Shown here in pieces: positions 34,384-45,696 of a stretch of DNA of 64,000 nucleotides. This DNA comes from CAYQXJ01 sp964421565 (GTDB lineage Bacteria; Planctomycetota; Brocadiia; SM23-32). A program made the position numbers and the translations under genes. The stretch is from NCBI GenBank assembly GCA_964421565.1, contig CAYQXJ010000011.1:1-64000 (forward strand), read 5' to 3'. The number at the start of each line of letters is the position of its first letter. The stretch's first letter is position 1. Below the pieces are notes generated by a model, which was not told the origin of the DNA, ran no database searches, and worked only from the letters and a program-made list of their open reading frames with translations.

Positions 34384-35484
34384 TCAGTGCTCGTCCACCG
34401 GCGCTGGCTGTATGAGCACGCGCAACGCAATCGGCTTCGCAGGTAACAAGCTTTGTCGTTGAGCTGGCGTTCGTAGCGAAGCCAGCTCGTCGGCAGCGTC
34501 CATGGCATGTGTCCGTGACTTTTCCCTGGCCCCCTCGATCGCGCTGGGCGCCATCCCGAGCGCCTCGGTGCCCTTTGACCTCCTCTCGCCTTCAGCGTCC
34601 TCAACCTGCCGGTCTGCTACCAGGAAATACTCGTAGTCCTGAGCTGCCTGCCGGAAGAAGACATCTTGCCCTGCGCGGGTGTTCCTGAGCATCTGTCGTT
34701 CGGGGGGGGCCAGCTCAGCGGCGGCGCGCATGAAAGCATAGTAGCGCTCGGGCGGCACCTCCAGGTAGAGGTCAAGCTCGTCGTTCCGGCCGAACACAAG
34801 CCTGCCGCGGACTCGGTTGTGTCGCGCCAGGTCGATGACCCGACTCACGACAGCCGTTGGGTCCTGCGAAAGCATGGTGAGCACCTGCTGCGGTTGGCCC
34901 ATGGGAGGGGCCTCGGGGCCAGTTGGAGTCTCTGCCCGGCGGCGTAGCGCCGGCCCTACTCCGAATGCAGCGTCGGCCTCCAGCTTGTGCGGCCCTGCGC
35001 CGCCCGTGAGCGCTTTCTGCTCTGCCGGCTCTCTCTCGCGCACACGCGCAACGGATCGTGTTGCTGGCATTGGTCTCGCTTCTGACGCGCCATCGTTCTC
35101 GGCGACCGGTCTCCGCATGGCGAGTTGCGGGGAGGGTTCGTCCCGGAAGATACCGTTCGGGCGAATGATAACGAGAAGTCCCACGATCACGAGGAAGAGG
35201 GCCGCAACGGGCAGCGCCCGCGCCCAGAGCATCTTCACGAGGTTCGGCGTGCTGGCAGTCGCCTCTACACGCGCCATGACGCTTTCTGCGAAGCCCTCAG
35301 GCGCGCTCCACTGCGGCAACCCGCGCACAGCCTCCGCCGTGCGCCGGAGCGCCTCCAACTCGGTTCGGCAATCGGCGCAGACGCGCAAGTGTTCCTCCAC
35401 GGACGAAAGCTCTTTGGGGCCCAGGTCGCCGTCGAGCAGACGCGACAACCGTTCGTCACACTCTGTGCACTTCTCACCCATCAC
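34384..35484 (-). CDS. Anti-sigma factor with zinc-finger (ZAS) domain and large periplasmic part
   Basis: 366 residues. N-terminal ZAS zinc site: C6, C9, H32 and C36/C39 in HLRVCADC. One transmembrane helix (about 89-107, VAALFLVIVGLLVII) separates the cytoplasmic sigma-binding domain from a long outer part: a Pro/Ala/Arg-rich linker, then a folded portion (ARHNRVRGRLVFGRND, PPERYYAFMRAAAEL). The outer part has no family I recognise and could be the signal sensor. The start (GTG 35484 or ATG 35481) overlaps the stop of the sigma gene in GTGATG, so the pair is coupled. Confidence 0.85.
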   Translation of the reverse strand: MMGEKCTECDERLSRLLDGDLGPKELSSVEEHLRVCADCRTELEALRRTAEAVRGLPQWSAPEGFAESVMARVEATASTPNLVKMLWARALPVAALFLVIVGLLVIIRPNGIFRDEPSPQLAMRRPVAENDGASEARPMPATRSVARVREREPAEQKALTGGAGPHKLEADAAFGVGPALRRRAETPTGPEAPPMGQPQQVLTMLSQDPTAVVSRVIDLARHNRVRGRLVFGRNDELDLYLEVPPERYYAFMRAAAELAPPERQMLRNTRAGQDVFFRQAAQDYEYFLVADRQVEDAEGERRSKGTEALGMAPSAIEGAREKSRTHAMDAADELASLRTPAQRQSLLPAKPIALRVLIQPAPVDEH

Positions 35485-36062
35485 TGCGATGCCCAGTAGG
35501 GCTCCAATGAATCCTTAAGTTGTTGCCGCGCGCGATAAAGGCGGCTCTTCACGGTGCCGGCGGGCAGCTCGAGTGCCTCGGCCAGCTCCTCGTAGGTGAG
35601 GCCCTGTATGTCGCGCAGCACGATGATCTCCCGGAAACTCGGTTCAAGTTCGGCGATCGCCTTCCTCACGCGCCGCACGTGTTCCTCGCGCACGGCGTGT
35701 TCGAGAGGCCCGGCACGTTCCGATTCCAGCTCGTACCGATCGGCTTCCTCCTCGCCGGTGTTATCCACGCTCAGGAACTTCGCCCGCCCGGCACGCCGCC
35801 AGTGCGAGCGCACGCAGTTAAGCATGATGCCATAAAGCCACGTGGTGAACCGGGCGTCGCCTCGGAAACCGTCCAGCGCCGCATACGCTTTCAGGAACAC
35901 GTCCTGTGCTATGTCCTCGGCTAAATCTACGTTCCCCACCAGATGGCGCACCGCACTGTAGATGTAATGCTGATGCCGCTCCACAAGTCGGCCGAAGGCT
36001 TGCGTCCGACCGGCTTGCGCGCGCCGCACCAGTTCGGCATCACTGGGGGAGGCCTCTGCCAT
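35481..36062 (-). CDS. ECF-type sigma-70 factor
   Basis: 193 residues. Region 2: AFGRLVERHQHYIYSAV, NVDLAEDIAQDVFLKAYAAL, FTTWLYGIMLNCVRSHWRR. Region 4: REIIVLRDIQGLTYEELAEALELPAGTVKSRLYRARQQL. The anti-sigma factor overlaps its 3' end, so it is very likely held inactive until a signal arrives. Start ATG 36062 has GGGAGAG directly before it; frame extension upstream would cross its own promoter. A GGAAC-N17-CGTCTAAA promoter ahead of it suggests autoregulation. Confidence 0.92.
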   Translation of the reverse strand: MAEASPSDAELVRRAQAGRTQAFGRLVERHQHYIYSAVRHLVGNVDLAEDIAQDVFLKAYAALDGFRGDARFTTWLYGIMLNCVRSHWRRAGRAKFLSVDNTGEEEADRYELESERAGPLEHAVREEHVRRVRKAIAELEPSFREIIVLRDIQGLTYEELAEALELPAGTVKSRLYRARQQLKDSLEPYWASQ

Positions 36063-36077
36063 TCTCTCCCATATCGG

Positions 36078-36107
36078 TTTAGACGGTGAGGGTATCGGAA
36101 ATGTTCC
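36078..36107 (-). promoter_or_regulatory. ECF-type promoter, probably autoregulated
   Basis: On the minus strand GGAACA (36107-36102) and CGTCTAAA (36085-36078) form the pattern GGAAC-N17-CGTC recognised by many ECF sigma factors. It points into the ECF gene, whose product is the likely user. Confidence 0.65.
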
Positions 36108-36110
36108 GCG

Positions 36111-36123
36111 TTCGAGGTTCGAA
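36111..36123. promoter_or_regulatory. 13-base palindrome next to the ECF promoter
   Basis: TTCGA-GGT-TCGAA, a perfect 5-base inverted repeat 3 bases upstream of the ECF -35 element, in the divergent spacer between the sigma gene and the gene at 36202. It could be an operator for either. No protein candidate is identified. Confidence 0.35.
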
Positions 36124-36201
36124 TATAAGCCCATACGGTGCCCCGTGCCAACGGAATCTGGGTTGCTGGAGGACAGTTGCCGCAGTAGACTTGTGGGTAC
36201 G

Positions 36202-36801
36202 ATGATGAAACCCAATAGCGTTTGCTACCCCTTTTCCTGCTGTCGGGTGTCACCGGCCGGGCTGTTAGTTTGCCTTCTGGTCCTTCTGTTCAGCGGCGCG
36301 ACGCAAGGGGAGGAATACCCGGGAATGCTGGGTCCCATCGGCCCCGTCGACCCGCGGCCCCAGGTGCGGCCGCTGCGCCGGGCGTTGGCTGTGGCCCTGG
36401 CTGCGGGGTTTGCGGGCGTTGGTTTCTACTACCTGCGCCGGTGGCGACGACGTCGTCACATTGCCGATGCGCCGGTCACCGGTCGGCTGGAGACCCTTCC
36501 CAACCTGTCGACGGATTCCGACGAAGACTTCTATGCGGCACTCTTCGGGACGGCGCGGCGAGCAATCGCCGATTGCTCCGACTGTCCACCGGCGCAACTG
36601 ACGCTCCGGCGCCTTGCCGAGCTTCGGCCGGGAGACCTCGACGCAGACGCCGAACGCTGGCGGGATCTGTGCAGGCGTGCCGAATCCGTTCTCTATGCCG
36701 GCTGCCATGTCAGTGCCGATGAGCGCGCCGCGGACCTGGCCCTGCTGCAGCGGGTACTTGCCGCAATAGAGGCTGATGGGGACCAGGACCGTGGAGCTTG
36801 A
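36202..36801 (+). CDS. Hypothetical membrane protein upstream of BatA (DUF4381-like position)
   Basis: 199 residues. Signal peptide or helix near residues 20-32 (GLLVCLLVLLFSG), a second helix around 60-75 (LAVALAAGFAGVGFYYL) followed by a basic RRWRRRR stop-transfer, then a helical cytosolic part (DEDFYAALFGTARRAI, RDLCRRAESVLYAG). Proteins of this architecture often sit in Bat operons. Its 3' end overlaps the BatA start by 26 bases. ATG 36202 or 36205. Confidence 0.6.
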   Translation: MMKPNSVCYPFSCCRVSPAGLLVCLLVLLFSGATQGEEYPGMLGPIGPVDPRPQVRPLRRALAVALAAGFAGVGFYYLRRWRRRRHIADAPVTGRLETLPNLSTDSDEDFYAALFGTARRAIADCSDCPPAQLTLRRLAELRPGDLDADAERWRDLCRRAESVLYAGCHVSADERAADLALLQRVLAAIEADGDQDRGA

Positions 36802-37780
36802 GCACCCGTGGGCGCTTGCCATCGCCGTAGCTGCTGTGTTGCCTATGCTCCGTGTGAGTATGGGCGCCCGGAACTTGCCGCGGCTGACGGTGCGCGAGGA
36901 CGTGCGCCGCGCGGGGGCAGCGTGGGTGGCTAAACTACTTTGGCTGCCTTCGGTGCTGCTGAGCGCGGCCCTTGCCGCGTCGGCACTGGCGACGGCTGGT
37001 CTGCACCAGGGCGTCGGAACGCTGGCGGATCGCACCAGCGCGCGCGATATCGTGCTGGCGGTTGATGTGTCGGAGAGCATGAGCGCTGTGGACTACCACC
37101 TTAGCGGCCGACGGGTATCACGGCTGGAGGCTGCTCGACAGTTTGCAGCGGGCTTCATCGAACGGCGCAAAGGTGATCGCGTCGGCATCGTGGCCTTCGG
37201 CGGGCGGGCGGTGACGCAGTGTCCGCTCACCTTCGACCGCCGGATTGCTCGGGCCCTGCTCGGATATGTCGAGCCGGAGATGCTCGGCGCGCGGACAGCC
37301 CTCGGCGACGCCGTGGCGCTGGCCGCTGCGAGGATGGAACAGGGAGGCGCGGTAGTGCTGCTGACCGATGGCCGGGAAACGGCCGGGAACATATCCGTTC
37401 GCGAGGCCGCTCACGCGGCTGCAGCCGAGGATGTGAAGGTATATGCTGTGGGCATCGGGTTGGAAGGGCCGGCACCTGTGCCGGTGCGTCTGCCCTCGGG
37501 ACGGGTTCGCCTACAGCAGAAGGACTATCGCCTGGACGAGGCGTCCCTAACGATGCTGGCGAATACAACCGGCGGACGCTACTTCCGTGCGGCCGACAGT
37601 GCAGCGCTGGATGAAGTATTTGCCGAGATCGACCGACTGGGAGCGCGCCTCGTGCCCGACTCACGACGCATAGCGCTGAACCGCCGTTGCGCTGGTTTCG
37701 GCGCGTTAGCAGCCGGTTGCCTGGCGGCTCTGTTGCTGCTTTCAGCGACGCTTCTGCGCACGACTCCCGTGCTCAGATGA
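36776..37780 (+). CDS. BatA-like vWA membrane protein
   Basis: 334 residues. Two N-terminal helices, then a von Willebrand A domain with the metal site DVSESM (about residues 97-102), GDRVGIVAFGG, and LLTDGRET. A C-terminal helix (FGALAAGCLAALLLLSATLL) closes it. The arrangement is the aerotolerance/BatA architecture. The gene overlaps its upstream partner by 26 bases and has GAGG before ATG 36776. No MoxR ATPase or DUF58 gene is adjacent. Confidence 0.85.
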   Translation: MGTRTVELEHPWALAIAVAAVLPMLRVSMGARNLPRLTVREDVRRAGAAWVAKLLWLPSVLLSAALAASALATAGLHQGVGTLADRTSARDIVLAVDVSESMSAVDYHLSGRRVSRLEAARQFAAGFIERRKGDRVGIVAFGGRAVTQCPLTFDRRIARALLGYVEPEMLGARTALGDAVALAAARMEQGGAVVLLTDGRETAGNISVREAAHAAAAEDVKVYAVGIGLEGPAPVPVRLPSGRVRLQQKDYRLDEASLTMLANTTGGRYFRAADSAALDEVFAEIDRLGARLVPDSRRIALNRRCAGFGALAAGCLAALLLLSATLLRTTPVLR

Positions 37781-37843
37781 GAGTCAGAGGAACGCCCCCG
37801 GCCCTGGGGTGGGGCTCCACGGCCTTGTCGGCGCATGCGGTGT

Positions 37844-40498
<2,655 letters not shown>

Positions 40499-40589
40499 AT
40501 GGTCACCAAGCTCAGAGTTCAGGCTGCCGATCCAGATGGGGCGCGCGGCACCGCACGCGGAAGCCGCCCGAAGCAGTTGCGCAACCTCT

Positions 40590-40618
40590 ATTATAGGCAA
40601 GTTGGCCCTGGCTGTCCA
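40590..40618 (-). promoter_or_regulatory. secA promoter
   Basis: Minus strand TGGACA (40618-40613), 17 bases, TATAAT (40595-40590): one mismatch in the -35 and a perfect -10. The leader before ATG 40498 is about 85 bases. Confidence 0.7.
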
Positions 40619-40804
40619 TGCGTGCGTGGGACATGTACTCCATCACTAAGCCGATAGTCAGCCACACGTTGCAGACACGGGTGCACAGCCCGACTTTGGC
40701 CTTCCCACACCGGACCTTCGGGGCGGTCGCGACGCCACAGATTTCCCCGTCCCCACGCCCTCCCGCAGTTGGGTGCCATCTCGTGGCAAAGGAACTCGGC
40801 AGAA

Positions 40805-40833
40805 TTGACACCCCCGCTGGTCGCGCCTATAAT
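40805..40833 (+). promoter_or_regulatory. Perfect consensus sigma-70 promoter
   Basis: TTGACA at 40805-40810, 17 bases, TATAAT at 40828-40833, both hexamers perfect. Transcription would begin near 40840 for the gene at 40877. This is the strongest promoter by consensus in the window. Confidence 0.75.
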
Positions 40834-40876
40834 GGATGGGCGTGGACGCTTTCTATCCCACCAACGGTGCCGCGCG

Positions 40877-41314
40877 ATGAAGCAAGATGTCGGCGACCTC
40901 GCCAGGAAGCTCGCCCGCATTCAGGCTGGCCTGCGCAAGGAACTGCTGCAGGAGCTGCAAACCCACGAGGCCGAGCTGGACGCCATCCTTGACCCTTACT
41001 CTTACTCGCCGCTCGTGCAGGAGCTGCGCGAGAAGTACCTGAACCGCCTGTACCTTATACAGGCATTGCTGCAGCAACTGGCCGAGATGAGCCAGGGCGG
41101 CAGCAAGCGCGCCACCCGCGTGATGAGTGTGGCCGCCGAGACGCAAGAGGAACTCGTTCGACGGGTGAACCACCGACTGCAGAAACTGAACGGGATGAAG
41201 GTGCTCGACGTGAAGTTCATCCCTGCCGGTGACGGGCCGGAATGGACCGCCGTGATAACCTATCAGGTCAACCCCTTCGTTACCGCCTACGACGAGACCG
41301 CCGCATGGATGTAA
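40877..41314 (+). CDS. Small hypothetical protein with helical N-terminus
   Basis: 145 residues, family not recognised. N-terminal two thirds are helical and charged (LARKLARIQAGLRKELLQEL, LIQALLQQLAEMSQGG). The last 45 residues (RVNHRLQKLNGMKVLDVKFI, then WTAVITYQV) read like a small beta-hairpin domain, loosely like Cse60-type proteins. It starts about 37 bases after a perfect consensus promoter, which suggests high expression. Start ATG 40877 (MKQDVGDLA) fits the predicted transcript; earlier in-frame starts lie upstream of the promoter. Confidence 0.65.
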   Translation: MKQDVGDLARKLARIQAGLRKELLQELQTHEAELDAILDPYSYSPLVQELREKYLNRLYLIQALLQQLAEMSQGGSKRATRVMSVAAETQEELVRRVNHRLQKLNGMKVLDVKFIPAGDGPEWTAVITYQVNPFVTAYDETAAWM

Positions 41315-41373
41315 GCCCGCCCCCAGCGGGCGGTCGCTGCTGCGAGGATGACGCAGACCCCCGGCCGTTGCGG

Positions 41374-41402
41374 TTGCGCGAACGCATGCCATCTGCTATA
41401 GT
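41374..41402 (+). promoter_or_regulatory. cmk-plsC promoter
   Basis: TTGCGC at 41374-41379, 17 bases, TATAGT at 41397-41402; start of transcription near 41409. It excludes the GTG at 41420 as start because too little leader would remain. Confidence 0.6.
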
Positions 41403-41485
41403 CTGTGGGGCTTGTGTGAGTGCAGCGGTTGCGCTCGTTTGCACTCAACAGCCTTAAGGTTGGACTGTGGACAGGGGGTTGCTCC

Positions 41486-42181
41486 TTGGTAATCACTGTG
41501 GACGGTCCCGCTGCCGCCGGCAAGAGCACGGCGAGCCGGATGCTGGCTGCCAGGCTGGGGTTTACTTACCTGGATACAGGCGCGATGTATCGCGCTGCGA
41601 CCTGGCAGGCGCTTGAGGCCGGTGCGGACATGGAAGACCCGGAGGAACTGGCGCGTATAGTCTCCAATTGCACGATAGAGCTGAAACCTGGCGATGGCGC
41701 AACGCGAGTTCTCTGCGACGGCAGGGATGTCACTGAGCAGATTCGTGAGGAGCGGGTGGCGCGGAACGTATATCATCTGGCTGACCAGCCGGCGGTGCGT
41801 GAAAGGTTGATACAACAGCAGAAGCAATTCGCGTGTGGTCGCGATGTCGTCGCTGAGGGCCGCGACCAGGGAACGGAAGTCTTCCCCGATGCGGCCGTCA
41901 AGTTCTTCCTGGACGCTTCGGTTCAGGAGCGCGCCAGACGGCGAATGCGGGAGATGGGCACGGACGAGGATTGCTGGACGGTCGAGCGAGTGGAAGAGGT
42001 CATACAGGAGCGAGACCGACACGACCGCTCGCGGCCGATGGGCGGGTTGCGCCGGACGCACGACATGGTGGTCATTGACAGCACGCAGATGACCGTTGAC
42101 GCAGTAGTGCGCACCATGCTCGAGGAGATTGAGCAGCGCGGCCTGTTGCGTGAGTCAGATTCAGCAGGGCTGCGCGATTAA
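41486..42181 (+). CDS. cmk: Cytidylate kinase
   Basis: 231 residues; phosphorylates CMP and dCMP. P-loop VDGPAAAGKST at the very N-terminus, YLDTGAMYRA, GRDQGTEVFPDA and FFLDAS family blocks, and the lid region with RDRHDRSRPMGGLR. I place the start at TTG 41486 (just before VITVDGPAAAGKS) with an AGGGGG site upstream; a longer frame begins at 41420 but is too close to the promoter. plsC follows immediately, GTG after TAA. Confidence 0.92.
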   Translation: MVITVDGPAAAGKSTASRMLAARLGFTYLDTGAMYRAATWQALEAGADMEDPEELARIVSNCTIELKPGDGATRVLCDGRDVTEQIREERVARNVYHLADQPAVRERLIQQQKQFACGRDVVAEGRDQGTEVFPDAAVKFFLDASVQERARRRMREMGTDEDCWTVERVEEVIQERDRHDRSRPMGGLRRTHDMVVIDSTQMTVDAVVRTMLEEIEQRGLLRESDSAGLRD

Positions 42182-42853
42182 GTGTCAGCGATCAGGCCGG
42201 TGGACAGCGCGTTCTATGAGCTATGTCGGTGCTTCGCCTACATCGCTGTTCGTCTGGTCGGCCGCGTGCGCCACTATAACGTGCCCGACCTGAGCGCTGT
42301 AAACGGTGGCTTGCTGGTGGTCTCGAATCATCAGAGTTTCTGGGACCCGCCACTCGTGGGCTCCGGTTGCGGTCGGCAGTTGAATTACCTGGCGCGTGAG
42401 AGCCTGTTTCGGGTGCCGGGCTTTGGCCGCCTGATCCGGGCGCTGGGTGCACGCCCCGTGCGGCGGGGCGCCGTGGACAGCCGTGCCCTGAAGACGGTGC
42501 TGCGCCTATTGCGAGAAGGACATGCATTGCTCATGTTCCCGGAGGGAACCCGCACGCGCGACGGCAAACTCGGGCAGTTCAAGCCGGGAGCAGCGGCGAT
42601 TGCCCTGCGATGCGCAGTGCCGGTGCTGCCGGTCTGTGTGGAGGGCAGCTACCGCAGTTGGCCGCGTTCGCACCCGCTGCCAAAGGCAGCGCCGATGGCC
42701 GTTGCCTTTGGGCCGTTGCTGACGCCCGATGACAGATCGGCCGAGGAGTTGACAGCACAGATCTGCCGCGAGATACGAGAGCTTCAGTGCTTCCTACGAG
42801 GTCGCCTGGACGGCGGCCCGGCGCACAGGGGATCGAAATCGTCAGAGAAATGA
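42182..42853 (+). CDS. plsC: 1-acyl-sn-glycerol-3-phosphate acyltransferase
   Basis: 223 residues. Acyltransferase box NHQSFWDPP (HxxxxD), LNYLARESLF, then FPEGTRTRDG and PVCVEGSYRSW blocks. Transfers an acyl group to lysophosphatidic acid in membrane lipid synthesis. GTG 42182 directly follows the cmk stop, a common cmk-plsC pairing upstream of rpsA. The C-terminus is extended and polar. Confidence 0.9.
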   Translation: MSAIRPVDSAFYELCRCFAYIAVRLVGRVRHYNVPDLSAVNGGLLVVSNHQSFWDPPLVGSGCGRQLNYLARESLFRVPGFGRLIRALGARPVRRGAVDSRALKTVLRLLREGHALLMFPEGTRTRDGKLGQFKPGAAAIALRCAVPVLPVCVEGSYRSWPRSHPLPKAAPMAVAFGPLLTPDDRSAEELTAQICREIRELQCFLRGRLDGGPAHRGSKSSEK

Positions 42854-42953
42854 GAGCATAAGGCGGCCGGCTGCCGCCGTCGGCGCAGCCGCAAGGCTTC
42901 GCCGCTTCTGGAATCGGTTAACTCAGGTTTTCCTTTAGCTTGAAGCGGAAACA

Positions 42954-44999
42954 ATGGTAAAGCGAGATGTTCTCGCCGAGTACGGCATCGACGCAGGCGA
43001 GGTTGAAGACGAGATACAGGCCTCTTTGCAGGGACTGTCCGGTGAAGAACTGGAGAAGACTCTGGATGAGTCTGTGAAGGACTATAGCGTCAACACCATC
43101 CTCGAGGGGCGCGTCGTGAGCGTCCACGATGACGAAGTGATGATTGACGTGGGCTACAAGAGCGAAGGCGCTGTGCCCAAGCACGAATGGGAGAACGGCG
43201 AGTCCCTATCCGTCGGCGACACGGTCGAAGTGTTGCTGGAGGCGGTGGAGGATGACAGCGGCCTGGTGCAGCTCTCCAAGCGAAAGGCCGACCGCATACG
43301 CAACTGGGAGCGCGTCGTCACGCATCACGAAGAAGGCGGCGTTGTGACCGGCACCGTGATGCGCAAGATCAAGGGCGGCCTGCTGGTGGACATCGGCGTT
43401 CCCGTCTTTTTGCCAGCCAGCCAGGTGGACATTCGACGTCCGGGCGAAATCGCCGATTACATCGGCAGGCGGCTGACCTGCAAAATACTGAAGATCGACG
43501 AAGGCCGGCGCAATATCGTCGTGAGCCGCCGGCAACTCATCGAACAGCAGCGCGACACGATGAAGCTGCGTATGTTCGACCTGCTGGAGGTAGGGGAGAT
43601 TCGGCCCGGCAAGGTCAAGAACATCGTGGACTTCGGAGCGTTCGTGGACCTGGGTGGCATCGACGGTCTGCTCCATATCACCGACATGAGCTGGGGCCGT
43701 ATCAGCCATCCCAGTGAGATGGTTGCCATCGATGACCTGATCGAGGTGATGATCCTAAACGTCGACCCCGAGCGCGAGCGTGTCGCCCTCGGCCTCAAGC
43801 AGAAGACTCCGAGCCCGTGGGAGAACATTGAGGAGAAGTACCCCGTTGGCTCCGAAGTCAGCGGAGAAGTGGTGAACCTGATGAGCTACGGTGCCTTCGT
43901 CAAGCTGGAGGAGGGCGTCGAGGGATTGGTCCACATCAGCGAGATGAGCTGGACTCGGCGCATCAACCATCCGAGTGAGCTGGTTGCCATCGGCGACATC
44001 GTCGACGTGGTCGTGCTCGGTATCGACAAGGAGAAGGAAGAGATCAGCCTGGGGATGAAGCAGACTGAGCAGAATCCCTGGGAGATGGTCGAGGAGAACT
44101 ACCCACCGGGCACCGAGGTGGTTGGTCGGGTGCGTAACCTGACCAGCTACGGCGCATTCGTTGAGATCGAGGAGGGGATAGACGGCCTGCTGCACGTCAG
44201 CGACATGAGCTGGACGCGCAAAGTCAGCCATCCGTCTGAAGTAGTGCAGAAGGGCGACACCATTAAGTGTATGGTGCTCGAAGTCGACCCCCAGAAGCGA
44301 CGCGTGGCCCTCGGCCTGAAGCAACTGGAGGAGGACCCGTGGGATCGGGAGATCCCAAACCGTTACCGTCCGGGCGATCTTGTGCGCGGTATCGTCACGA
44401 AGCTTACCAGCTTCGGGGCCTTTGTCGAGCTGGAGGACGGGCTGGAGGGCCTGCTGCACATCAGCGAGCTGAGCGAGAAGAATATCCCCTCACCGGAAGA
44501 GATCGTCGAGGTCGGGGACGTGCTCGACGTGCGCGTTATCCGGGTTGATCCTGAATCGCGGAAGATCGGCCTGAGCCTGAGAACCGAAGGCCCGATCGCC
44601 GAGGAAGAGGAACAGCCGCGCATCGTCGTGCGCAGTGACCAGATCGAACAGGCGGAGAACCCCAAGGAACTCGTCGAAGGGGTTATGGAAGAAGCTCCGC
44701 AGTTCGAGCACGACGAGGAAGAGCCGGCCGAGGAGCCCGAACGCGGTGCCAGCTCGGGCCTGGAGATTCCCACCGATCTGGTAGCCGAGGAGGAGCCGGC
44801 CGAGGCGGGCGCTGACGAGGAGGAGCCCGCTCCGGACGAAATGACTGCCTCGGCCGAGACAGAGGCAGGGGCCGCTCTGGGTCCAGACGACACTCACATC
44901 TTCGAAGGGGAGGACGATACGGCGATCCTCCACGTGGAGCCTCAGGTCGGTTCTGACGAGGAGGATGAGTCCGGGCAGCAGGACGAAGAAGACCAATGA
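42954..44999 (+). CDS. rpsA: 30S ribosomal protein S1
   Basis: 681 residues. Six S1 RNA-binding domains in series (about 40-105, 120-195, 205-285, 295-370, 380-455, 465-540), each with a DFGAFV or SYGAFV-type motif in domains 3-6. The last about 120 residues are an acidic, repetitive tail (EEEPAEAGADEEEPAPDE), longer than usual. It brings mRNA to the ribosome. It lies 100 bases after plsC; that spacer has a GGCGGC/GCCGCC hairpin. Its stop overlaps the next gene's start by 4 bases. Confidence 0.95.
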   Translation: MVKRDVLAEYGIDAGEVEDEIQASLQGLSGEELEKTLDESVKDYSVNTILEGRVVSVHDDEVMIDVGYKSEGAVPKHEWENGESLSVGDTVEVLLEAVEDDSGLVQLSKRKADRIRNWERVVTHHEEGGVVTGTVMRKIKGGLLVDIGVPVFLPASQVDIRRPGEIADYIGRRLTCKILKIDEGRRNIVVSRRQLIEQQRDTMKLRMFDLLEVGEIRPGKVKNIVDFGAFVDLGGIDGLLHITDMSWGRISHPSEMVAIDDLIEVMILNVDPERERVALGLKQKTPSPWENIEEKYPVGSEVSGEVVNLMSYGAFVKLEEGVEGLVHISEMSWTRRINHPSELVAIGDIVDVVVLGIDKEKEEISLGMKQTEQNPWEMVEENYPPGTEVVGRVRNLTSYGAFVEIEEGIDGLLHVSDMSWTRKVSHPSEVVQKGDTIKCMVLEVDPQKRRVALGLKQLEEDPWDREIPNRYRPGDLVRGIVTKLTSFGAFVELEDGLEGLLHISELSEKNIPSPEEIVEVGDVLDVRVIRVDPESRKIGLSLRTEGPIAEEEEQPRIVVRSDQIEQAENPKELVEGVMEEAPQFEHDEEEPAEEPERGASSGLEIPTDLVAEEEPAEAGADEEEPAPDEMTASAETEAGAALGPDDTHIFEGEDDTAILHVEPQVGSDEEDESGQQDEEDQ

Positions 45000-45661
45000 C
45001 GGCTGCGGGCCCAACGGACGAGGCCAAGCAACGGGACCGCCTCGTCCTCTCCCTGGCGCTCCTGCATGCGGTCACGAAGTTCGACCCCGAGCGGGACGTC
45101 CGCTTCAGCACGTACGCTACGTGGTGGATTCAGCGTGCCGTGCGCCGCGCCGTCCAGGTTGCCCGGCACACCATCCACGTGCCCGCCTACATGGTGGAGA
45201 CTGTCGCGAAGGCCAAGCGCACGCAGATGCGCCTGCGTGAGGAACTGGGGCGTGCGCCGAGCATCGACGAAGTTTCTCATCGGCTTGACCTCGCTCCGAC
45301 GCGGGCCCGACTGCTGCGCAAGGCATTCGGCGCGCGGACTATGAGCATCGACGAAACTGTCGGCAACGGCCCTGACGCCGATCAGGCGCTTGGAGCGTTG
45401 CTGAGCGACGAGGGGATGCCCTCTCCGGAGCAGGAGACCTTCGACAGGCTGGCACTGGAGATGCTTGATCACATGCTGGAGCACATCAGCGAGCGCGAGG
45501 CCGAGATAGTCTCGGTGCGTTACGGTCTGGAGGAGGAGGGCCCGCACACATTACGCGAAGTCGGTCAGAGTGTAGGTCTCAGCAGGGAGCGAGTGCGCCA
45601 GCTCGAAAAACGTGCCCTCGGCAAGCTCAAAAACGCCATCAGCCGGGGTAGGTTCGCCTGA
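44996..45661 (+). CDS. Sigma-70 factor (group 1/2-like) lacking most of regions 2.1-2.2
   Basis: 221 residues. Region 2.3-2.4 FDPERDVRFSTYATWWIQRAV, region 3 HTIHVPAYMVETVAKAKR and LGRAPSIDEVSHRL, and region 4.2 TLREVGQSVGLSRERVRQLEKRA are clear and of RpoD type. The front is unusual: AKQRDRLV joins directly to SLALLHAVTKFD. In RpoD about 28 residues (NLRLVISIAKKYTNRG through LIQEGN) separate these. That stretch is the core-RNA-polymerase contact. Region 1 is absent. Either a natural dominant-negative or specialised sigma, or a deletion. It overlaps rpsA by ATGA, an unusual partner. Confidence 0.8.
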   Translation: MTAAGPTDEAKQRDRLVLSLALLHAVTKFDPERDVRFSTYATWWIQRAVRRAVQVARHTIHVPAYMVETVAKAKRTQMRLREELGRAPSIDEVSHRLDLAPTRARLLRKAFGARTMSIDETVGNGPDADQALGALLSDEGMPSPEQETFDRLALEMLDHMLEHISEREAEIVSVRYGLEEEGPHTLREVGQSVGLSRERVRQLEKRALGKLKNAISRGRFA

Positions 45662-45696
45662 ACCTTGAAGTAACGCATGATGAGAAAGGACCACCG

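Larger units (their letters stand above)
40499..40876. other. Divergent promoter region between secA and the 145-residue gene
   Basis: No gene; two strong back-to-back promoters at 40590-40618 (minus) and 40805-40833 (plus). Between them I see no clear operator. Confidence 0.7.
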
